13,126 nucleotides of DNA, taken from CAZNHL01 sp964572965. Lineage in GTDB: Bacteria > Bacteroidota > Bacteroidia > Cytophagales > UBA9547. Numbering within the stretch: position 1 is the first letter of the stretch; each line of letters opens with the position of its first letter. The stretch is taken from assembly GCA_964572965.1 (NCBI GenBank), contig CAZNHL010000089.1, forward strand, positions 1 to 13,126, in the 5' to 3' direction. A model generated the notes under the pieces. That model had not been told where the DNA came from. It did not search any database and saw nothing but the letters and a program-made list of their open reading frames with translations. Below, piece after piece: positions 7,409 through 13,126 of this stretch. The translations under genes and the position numbers were made by a program.

Positions 7409-8410
7409 TTATTTCTCCGGTTTAAACTTCGACTTACTGAAAATCGCTTTTACGTCTTTATTAGCCATTAATTGAGCTAAAGTAACGTCTGAGTTTAATT
7501 CCATATATTTTTTCACAATCTCATAACCAAGATAAGCGCCAATCATTCCCGGACATTTAGGCCCTATTTCTGCTGTATAAGGCCTTTCTGTTACATACTT
7601 ATTCACTTTAGCATGACTGGTTTCAAATAACAGTTTCTGGCTCACAAAGTGATTCCAGATATCAGGCAAGTGAGTAGTAACACCTTTCATTTGCTCAGGA
7701 GTATAGCCTAGCAAAATGCTATCTTCAACACAGGGCATCATTTGTTTTATAAAGTACAATGCCTTCCCATGCCAGATCATTTCTGCCAACAGTGTATTAT
7801 CCAGAGGGTCAAATTCCACATACTTTCTGGATACTTCTCTGATAATCAAAGGAACCATGTACTTTTTCTGATACTTTTTCTGGACATATTCAGGCAACAT
7901 TGCGGGGCGATACTTACTCTGATTGCCTAAAAAAAAGTCTATTCCAATCACAATCAGACTATCGTTCACAAAAAGATCACTACCCATTCCTGTTATAATA
8001 GTATTTATTTCAGGCTCTTTGAAATCCGGATAATAGTACTTGATATGTCTGAATGCTTCATCAAACTGTCCTTTCAAAGTATCTGTATTGGCAAACGCTT
8101 TCTCTGAATCCATATAGAGCGTATCCAGCTTAGGATCAGTTGCCAGTTTCACCAGCATTCCCTGAATAATAGTATCACTGGGATACTTGGACCTTTGTAA
8201 AAAAACAGAAGAAAAAAGAGGGTTGTTATCCATAAAGGATTTCGCATCTTCCTTATCCTTCACAAGAAATAAAGATTGCTCCAAACGGCTTATTTTCACA
8301 TCTGCCTTAATATTATCGAGGTCTGCCTTATCATTACAGGCATTGTTTTTACAAGAAAACAATGAAAGCCCTAAACAAAAGACTACTGCTATAACTCCTA
8401 CTTTTTTCAT
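7409..8410 (-). CDS. gldB: Gliding motility lipoprotein GldB
   Basis: The 333-residue product has a lipoprotein signal with lipobox LFSC and acylated Cys20, then an acidic/polar linker. The body has the GldB pattern as I know it: ISRLEQSLF near 40, YYYPDF (125-130), EINTIITGMGSDLF (134-147), IGIDFFLGNQSKYRP (155-169) and LLAEMIWHGKALYFI (207-221), then a YTPEQMKGV segment and a C-terminal helix region with IGAYLGYEIVKKYM. Known role: GldB is one of the cell-envelope lipoproteins required for gliding in Flavobacterium, and its loss also disturbs the T9SS-linked motility machinery. It is not itself a known enzyme. Here it follows the DUF4403 lipoprotein gene by 43 nt on the same strand, probably as an operon. 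The gldC gene that accompanies it in Flavobacterium is not adjacent. Identification is from motif memory, not a search. Confidence 0.88.
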   Translation of the reverse strand: MKKVGVIAVVFCLGLSLFSCKNNACNDKADLDNIKADVKISRLEQSLFLVKDKEDAKSFMDNNPLFSSVFLQRSKYPSDTIIQGMLVKLATDPKLDTLYMDSEKAFANTDTLKGQFDEAFRHIKYYYPDFKEPEINTIITGMGSDLFVNDSLIVIGIDFFLGNQSKYRPAMLPEYVQKKYQKKYMVPLIIREVSRKYVEFDPLDNTLLAEMIWHGKALYFIKQMMPCVEDSILLGYTPEQMKGVTTHLPDIWNHFVSQKLLFETSHAKVNKYVTERPYTAEIGPKCPGMIGAYLGYEIVKKYMELNSDVTLAQLMANKDVKAIFSKSKFKPEK

Positions 8411-8453
8411 AAAACAAAACTACACAAATAATCTCTTTTGACATGTATTCTGC

Positions 8454-9839
8454 TTAAAAATCGAGCCCATCTACTGAAACGGACAACTTCCCTTTTAAAT
8501 CAATTAAAGCGCTTATAGCCTCTTCGGTTAAAACTATTTCCTGCGGTTCAATACTTGTTAATTCGCCATTGAGTTTTATCCCTTTTGCTACTTCATTATT
8601 GGACAGGTTGGTTTTGGCCTGCCTTTGTGCTTCTGCAAACTGTTCTTTCAACGGAAAAACACAGCTCTTTTGTATCTTTCGGATGAAAATATCATAAAAC
8701 ATCCAACTGGCGCTTTTAGCCAGCTTGTTTTTTGTATCCAGATCATAATCGAGGTTTTTTACCATTACATTTTGTGTACTCTTTTCATAATAAGGGTTAC
8801 ATGTTAGATAAGCAATACCCGACAAACTTCCGACAAAGCCCAGCTTGATAGCAAGCTTCTTCCCATTTGGATAAATTTCTACACTAGTAACAGTTATTTT
8901 CTTCTTGCCGTCATTAAACTCAAAAGTCTGATTGAGTAATTGTTTTTTTACTATTTCGGTGGCATCTGTATAGCTTGTACGTACTTCAAGGGAAACATTA
9001 AAATCTTCAACCGTTTTTGAAACTATTTGCAAATTGGGCAGTATCGTTTTCTTTTCTTCAGCAGGCTTAGTGCCTAATACAGTTTTGATGTATGCTTTCA
9101 TTCCGATAAATGACCGTATTTTTCCTGCATTGGCAATAAGAGGTGTCATCGAAACTTCAACAGGCATAATTTTTACCCAAGCAGCCGGGTCTTTAGAAAC
9201 CTCAATTGAATTCTGCAGTTGAACCCAGGCGCCCTCTACATAAGGTTTGATATTGAGGAATTGTGAAACGCTTTGGTCAATAATTGTGGTTAATCGAACT
9301 TTTTGTTTTTCCAGTATATAATCAGCCATAAACCTGACAGGGATATCGAGACTTCCGGCCACTTTAATAACAGGTTCTGACAGCCAGTCGTACCCTTCCA
9401 ATGTTGTAGTACTTTGCAGCTTCCAGTTATTCTGAACCACTACTTTTGATTTGAACTTCAGGAGAATTCCTAAATCAGCTTCATGGTATGAATCCATTCC
9501 CAAAATACCAACTTTGGTTTTCACCCATATTTTTAACGGAACTGAATATGAGAATATGTCACCTTCTGCACTGAATTCAATGTTACGGGACTTGGTTACT
9601 TTTACCAGTAAATTATCGCCGTCATTATTATCATAACTATTGTCTTCATACAATACTCCGCCTAAACTGGCATTCACTTTGTCTGTAATCTTAGCCGCAG
9701 GAATGTCAACCGGAACCGCAATAGAAGATAAACGAGGCTGATACTGAACTTCATTATAAACTACTGGCGGGGCAATTGGTTTTACTGTTTTGCAACCTAT
9801 TAAAACCAACATCAATAAATAAATTCCTGCTTTCTTCAT
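8454..9839 (-). CDS. DUF4403 family lipoprotein
   Basis: The 461-residue product begins with a short lipoprotein signal (lipobox LIGC, Cys16), so it should be anchored in the envelope after export. The region after the linker (SSIAVPVDIPAAKITDKVN, about 38-56) and the long beta-rich body match my memory of DUF4403, a family widespread in Bacteroidota with no assigned function. Internal phrases are consistent with repeated beta-sandwich or lipid-binding-like halves: one near 95-115 (FSYSVPLKIWVKTKVG), another in the middle with SLDIPVRFMADY. The end (LTEEAISALIDLKGKLSVSVDGLDF) reads like a hydrophobic packing strand. No catalytic motif is visible. It is first in a likely two-gene unit with gldB, and a terminator separates it from the PfkB gene upstream. 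A tubular lipid-binding fold is only a guess. Confidence 0.8.
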   Translation of the reverse strand: MKKAGIYLLMLVLIGCKTVKPIAPPVVYNEVQYQPRLSSIAVPVDIPAAKITDKVNASLGGVLYEDNSYDNNDGDNLLVKVTKSRNIEFSAEGDIFSYSVPLKIWVKTKVGILGMDSYHEADLGILLKFKSKVVVQNNWKLQSTTTLEGYDWLSEPVIKVAGSLDIPVRFMADYILEKQKVRLTTIIDQSVSQFLNIKPYVEGAWVQLQNSIEVSKDPAAWVKIMPVEVSMTPLIANAGKIRSFIGMKAYIKTVLGTKPAEEKKTILPNLQIVSKTVEDFNVSLEVRTSYTDATEIVKKQLLNQTFEFNDGKKKITVTSVEIYPNGKKLAIKLGFVGSLSGIAYLTCNPYYEKSTQNVMVKNLDYDLDTKNKLAKSASWMFYDIFIRKIQKSCVFPLKEQFAEAQRQAKTNLSNNEVAKGIKLNGELTSIEPQEIVLTEEAISALIDLKGKLSVSVDGLDF

Positions 9840-9856
9840 TTTATGCTTTTCTACCT

Positions 9857-9864
9857 CAAAACTA
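9857..9864 (-). promoter_or_regulatory. Putative -7 element for the DUF4403-gldB operon
   Basis: The minus-strand reading is TAGTTTTG, matching TAnnTTTG, just downstream of the PfkB terminator and 17 nt from the DUF4403 ATG. The nearest upstream TTTG is only 13 nt away, inside the terminator T-run, so the -33 partner is not convincing. Confidence 0.33.
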
Positions 9865-9883
9865 TTTAATCACGGCACAAAAA

Positions 9884-9908
9884 AGCCCACGATTTAAAAT
9901 CGCGGGCT
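9884..9908 (-). terminator. Intrinsic terminator of the PfkB-family kinase gene
   Basis: AGCCC (9884-9888) pairs with GGGCT (9904-9908), and CGATT (9890-9894) with AATCG (9898-9902), with one A-C mismatch and a 3-nt loop. Read on the minus strand, a T-run (TTTTTTG) follows directly. It begins about 20 nt past the kinase stop. Confidence 0.88.
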
Positions 9909-9928
9909 CACATTTTACTAGAGTCAGA

Positions 9929-10849
9929 TTATAATTTTATCTCAAACTGAATTAGCTCGATAAATTCATGAACGCGTTCATCAATCTGAGCTTTCTTTAA
10001 TTCAACCAGACTTTCTGTACCAAATTTTTCAACGCAGAAAGAAGCCATTGCTGATCCGTAAATCAAAGCACGCTTCATATTTTTGAATGAAATATCATTC
10101 GTAGCTGCAAGGTGTCCAATGAAACCTCCTGCAAATGTATCACCTGCACCGGTAGGGTCAAAAACGTCTTCTAAAGGCAATGCAGGAGCAAAAAATACTT
10201 CTTTTTCATTGAACAATAATGCACCGTGTTCACCTTTTTTAATGATTAATACCTTAGGCCCCATCGCCATAATTTTCTTCGCGGCTTTCACCAAAGAATA
10301 CTCTTTTGACAATTGACGAGCCTCTTCATCATTGATAGAAAGCACATCTACTTTCTTCAGAGTCTCCAGTAAGTCGTCATAAGCAACATCCATCCAGAAA
10401 TTCATCGTATCCATCACAATCAACTTAGGGCGTTTTTTCAAACGGTCAATTACTGTGCTCTGAACTTTTGGCGCCAGGTTACCCAGCATCAGGAAATCTG
10501 TATTCTGATATTCTTCAGGAATTATCGGATCAAAATCTCCCAAAACGTTTAATTCTGTTACCAATGTATCACGGCTATTCATGTCATTATGATAACGTCC
10601 GCTCCAGAAAAACGATTTCTCATTTTCTTTCACCTGGAGACCTGTCGTATCTATACCATGTTTTTGCAACATAACGATGTCATTTTTGGGAAAATCGCCA
10701 CCGACTACTGCAACCAGATTTATTTGTTTTGTAAAATATGAAGATGAAAGAGAAATGTACGTTGCCGCACCTCCGATAATCTTGTCTGTACTTCCAAAAG
10801 GTGTTTCAATTGCATCAAAAGCCACTGAACCAACAACTAATAAACTCAT
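9929..10849 (-). CDS. PfkB (ribokinase) family carbohydrate/nucleoside kinase, substrate unknown
   Basis: The 306-residue length is standard for the ribokinase-like family. The N-terminal glycine-rich motif is GGAATY (26-31). The C-terminal signature DPTGAGDTFAGG (231-242) forms the anion hole, with Asp237 as catalytic base. NDEEARQL (173-180) and KKGEHGALLF (204-213) match the usual nucleotide-binding strand pattern. A MDTMNFWM stretch (146-153) marks a PfkB subgroup common in Bacteroidota and annotated only as sugar kinase; I cannot assign a substrate. It has no signal peptide and acts in the cytoplasm with ATP as phosphate donor. The gene is monocistronic: a terminator follows, and upstream it diverges from the M43 protease across 102 nt. 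Ribokinase, fructokinase or a nucleoside kinase are all possible. Confidence 0.9.
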   Translation of the reverse strand: MSLLVVGSVAFDAIETPFGSTDKIIGGAATYISLSSSYFTKQINLVAVVGGDFPKNDIVMLQKHGIDTTGLQVKENEKSFFWSGRYHNDMNSRDTLVTELNVLGDFDPIIPEEYQNTDFLMLGNLAPKVQSTVIDRLKKRPKLIVMDTMNFWMDVAYDDLLETLKKVDVLSINDEEARQLSKEYSLVKAAKKIMAMGPKVLIIKKGEHGALLFNEKEVFFAPALPLEDVFDPTGAGDTFAGGFIGHLAATNDISFKNMKRALIYGSAMASFCVEKFGTESLVELKKAQIDERVHEFIELIQFEIKL

Positions 10850-10910
10850 AGAAAAAGAATTTGTCTTTAATTATCTGCAAAGATTGAACGAAAAACCTTA
10901 ACTTCCTCAA

Positions 10911-10918
10911 TATTTTTG
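10911..10918 (+). promoter_or_regulatory. Putative -7 element for the M43 protease gene
   Basis: TATTTTTG matches TAnnTTTG exactly and is identical to the -7 box proposed for the chitinase. A TTG at 10884-10886 is 24 nt upstream, slightly long for a -33 partner. The leader to the ATG at 10952 would be about 27 nt and contains AGGG at 10934-10937. Confidence 0.38.
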
Positions 10919-10951
10919 AGTTTAAAGTATTTAAGGGTAGTTACTAGCAAT

Positions 10952-13099
10952 ATGAAATATTCTATAATCCTTCTTTCTATCTTTTCGCTATGTACCTTTC
11001 CAGGCCTTGGCCAGGATCCTATATCCAGAAGCTGTGCAACCATGCAAGTTCAACAGCATAACATTGATAAAAACCCCGAGGTACTTGAAAACATTGCCCG
11101 GCAGGAAATACAAACACAAAGATATAGTAAGCAAAAAAAGACCCTAAGAACAGAGGCTGCTATTGTTACAATTCCTGTAGTTGTACATGTCATTTACAAT
11201 ACCAGTATCCAAAATATTACTGATGAAGTGATCCTGAGTCAGATAGCTATTTTAAATAAAGACTATTCAGCTACCAATACAGATATCTCAAAAGTGCCTG
11301 CAGAATTCCAGAGCATGATCGGGAACCCCAATATTCAGTTTGGACTTGCAAAAAGAGACCCGAATGGTAAGGCTACCACCGGTATTGTAAGGGTACCAAC
11401 TAGTAAAACCGGCTTTTCTTATAGTTTGGACGACGCCAAGTACAGCTCACAAGGGGGAGATGATGCATGGCCCTCCGGCAAATATCTGAACATATGGGTA
11501 GTTCCTCAGATTTTAGACGGGAGTAGTACGGTTCTTGGTTATGCTACACTTCCGGGCACATCTTCTGCTGCAGAAGATGGTGTTGTAATTGGCTATAAAT
11601 ATTTTGGCATCAATACACTTACCAGCTCATTTAACCTTGGCCGTACCGCTACCCATGAAATCGGACATTGGCTAAATTTATACCATACGTTTGAAGGTGG
11701 TTGTAAAGGAACAACCAGTACTACTTGTCAGACAGCCGGCGACAAGGTCTGCGATACCCCTCCTACTTCTACTTCTAACTATCAATGCCCCGGCACTCAA
11801 AATACATGCACTGAAAGTCCGACAGATCATAACGATATGACAATGAATTTTCTGGATTACGTCAATGATGCATGCATGTTTATGTTTTCCGCAGGTCAGG
11901 CTACCAGAATGCAGGCAGCCATTAATGGCCCGAGACAATCGTTGTTAACATCCAATGGCTTAACACCTACTTATAATCTGGATGCGTCTATTGACAATAT
12001 ATCAGGGATATCGGACGAACTGTGTGTCAGTTCCATTTATCCTTCTTTTACTTTCCGTAACGAAGGCCTAACAACCATTACAAGTATTACTTACACATAT
12101 AAAATTGATAATGGTGCTGTTACAACCCAAAGCTGGTCTGGTAACCTGGCATCTGCCGCAACCGCCACCATTGAACTTCCATTCAAATCGGGGCTTTCAG
12201 AAGGCAGCCACACATACACAGTAAATATTACTTTGGTAAACAATCAGATAGACGATGACCAGACATATAACCAATTAACCAAAAGCTTCACAATATTACC
12301 GGTTCTGAGTTTACCTTATACAGAAAGCTTCGAAAATAATGGTCAACTTCCTTCCGGCTGGAGTGTTACCAACCCTGACAATGATTATACTTGGGAAGTG
12401 ACTGATTTAGCGGCATCAGACGGCATTTATTCTGCAACAGTAAACAATTTCGAATATGAAGGAGGAAACGGTCAGATTGACAACCTTTCTTCCCCTTATA
12501 TTGCAATAAGTTCAGGAGCTTCTCTTCAATTTGATGTAGCATATAAACTTTATACGCCCGCAACCGAAAACCCTAATTTTTCTGATACTTTGACAATATT
12601 AGCCACGGCAGACTGCGGCAATACGACTCAGGTAATTTATAAATCATCGGGACAAGATTTAACTACAGGCACTCCCTATCATACCATCAACCGTTTTGTT
12701 CCGGCATCTGAGGAGTGGGAAACCAAAAGTATTGACCTGACAGCCTATGAAGGAAAGAATGTCAGGTTCATTTTCAGAAACACAAGTGATCATGAAAACA
12801 TGCTCTACATTGACAATATCCGCATCAATGGTACAAGTGTGACTGTCGGCGATCAGACTATTTCGTCTGATGTAATCAATCTGTCTCCGAACCCAACTAA
12901 AGGGTCATTTGTTGTAAATGCTACTAAAAATATAGACTTTATTCTTATCTATGATATTCTTGGTCGTCAGATTCAGTATATTCTTTCTTCAGGAACAAAT
13001 AGTCAGACTATAGACCTTAGTTCGGAAGAAAGGGGCATTTACCTTGTTAAAACAAGTGCAGGCGGGGTTACTAAAGTCTCCAAGATTATTGTAGAGTAA
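10952..13099 (+). CDS. Secreted M43 (cytophagalysin/pappalysin-like) metalloprotease with T9SS sorting domain
   Basis: The product is 715 residues. The ATG at 10952 is chosen over an in-frame TTG at 10916 because the signal peptide (MKYSIILLSIF..., cleavage near GLG-Q) starts there and the TTG overlaps the likely -7 box. Residues 21-69 are a propeptide with RSCAT (26-30), whose Cys28 may be the cysteine switch. The M43 metzincin domain (about 70-330) has the zinc site HEIGHWLNLYH, with ligands His235, His239 and His245 and base Glu236. It also carries paired cysteines and NFLDYVNDAC, with Leu301 at the Met-turn position. A CARDB-like beta domain (about 342-450) and a jelly-roll/MAM-like domain (454-626) follow. 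Residues 643-715 are a type A T9SS sorting domain (LSPNPTKGSF, YDILGRQI, GIYLVK). Family knowledge gives an extracellular or surface protease exported by Sec then T9SS. Confidence 0.95.
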   Translation: MKYSIILLSIFSLCTFPGLGQDPISRSCATMQVQQHNIDKNPEVLENIARQEIQTQRYSKQKKTLRTEAAIVTIPVVVHVIYNTSIQNITDEVILSQIAILNKDYSATNTDISKVPAEFQSMIGNPNIQFGLAKRDPNGKATTGIVRVPTSKTGFSYSLDDAKYSSQGGDDAWPSGKYLNIWVVPQILDGSSTVLGYATLPGTSSAAEDGVVIGYKYFGINTLTSSFNLGRTATHEIGHWLNLYHTFEGGCKGTTSTTCQTAGDKVCDTPPTSTSNYQCPGTQNTCTESPTDHNDMTMNFLDYVNDACMFMFSAGQATRMQAAINGPRQSLLTSNGLTPTYNLDASIDNISGISDELCVSSIYPSFTFRNEGLTTITSITYTYKIDNGAVTTQSWSGNLASAATATIELPFKSGLSEGSHTYTVNITLVNNQIDDDQTYNQLTKSFTILPVLSLPYTESFENNGQLPSGWSVTNPDNDYTWEVTDLAASDGIYSATVNNFEYEGGNGQIDNLSSPYIAISSGASLQFDVAYKLYTPATENPNFSDTLTILATADCGNTTQVIYKSSGQDLTTGTPYHTINRFVPASEEWETKSIDLTAYEGKNVRFIFRNTSDHENMLYIDNIRINGTSVTVGDQTISSDVINLSPNPTKGSFVVNATKNIDFILIYDILGRQIQYILSSGTNSQTIDLSSEERGIYLVKTSAGGVTKVSKIIVE

Positions 13100-13126
13100 A
13101 AAAATATCTAAAACATAAAAGAGGGG

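Noticed and set aside
8415..8422. TAGTTTTG directly before gldB as a promoter
   Set aside because: It is 4 nt from the gldB ATG, which would give a leaderless transcript; readthrough from the DUF4403 gene is simpler.
10916..10951. TTG start giving 12 extra residues on the M43 protease
   Set aside because: The ATG at 10952 begins a clean signal peptide, and the TTG overlaps the likely -7 promoter box.
11678..11938. Minus-strand open frame inside the protease gene
   Set aside because: It is a shadow of the M43 catalytic domain, which has clear motifs in the plus frame.
1..13126. Defence island, mobile element or CRISPR array
   Set aside because: No transposase, integrase, nuclease-effector pair, terminal repeats or regularly spaced repeats were seen; the genes are chromosomal housekeeping and surface functions.

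Overview
The window looks like a chromosomal segment of a gliding, polymer-degrading member of the Bacteroidota (Cytophaga/Sporocytophaga/Chitinophaga-like; I cannot name a species). The grounds are a gliding lipoprotein gene (gldB), a secreted protease ending in a type IX secretion (T9SS) sorting domain, a modular secreted GH18 chitinase, a Bacteroidota-type ECF sigma factor, low G+C with A/T-rich intergenic DNA, and several copies of the Bacteroidota promoter element TAnnTTTG. There are no tRNA or rRNA genes, IS elements, CRISPR arrays or phage genes, and no gene-free stretch exceeds 300 bases.

Layout. 1-2121 (-): the N-terminal 707 residues of a secreted multidomain GH18 chitinase-like protein whose C-terminus lies outside the window. 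2364-3692 (-): aspartokinase, closed by a strong hairpin terminator (2307-2338). 3810-4226 (-): a small unrecognised membrane protein. 4459-5272 (+): an ECF sigma factor overlapping a 79-residue acidic protein that may be its regulator, closed by a strong terminator. 5348-6010 (+): endonuclease III. 6153-7370 (+): a WbuB-like GT4 glycosyltransferase. It converges on gldB (8410-7409, -), which lies 43 nt downstream of a DUF4403 lipoprotein gene (9839-8454, -). 9929-10849 (-): a PfkB-family kinase with its own terminator. 10952-13099 (+): a cytophagalysin-like M43 metalloprotease with a T9SS C-terminal domain.

How the genes fit together. Most are independent units, but a surface/secretion theme recurs. 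There is one clear T9SS cargo (the protease) and one probable one (the chitinase), both extracellular polymer-degrading enzymes. GldB belongs to the gliding/T9SS-associated lipoproteins. The ECF sigma resembles the conserved Bacteroidota sigma group that I think includes SigP, a regulator of T9SS genes in Porphyromonas; that link is inference. Aspartokinase (Asp-family amino acids and diaminopimelate), Nth (base excision repair) and the PfkB kinase are housekeeping functions.

I found no clear new defence or mobile system. The most interesting points are the sigma factor/79-aa overlapping pair, the DUF4403-gldB pairing, and substitutions at conserved sites in both secreted enzymes: Ala in place of the first Asp of the GH18 DxxDxDxE motif, and Leu at the M43 Met-turn.
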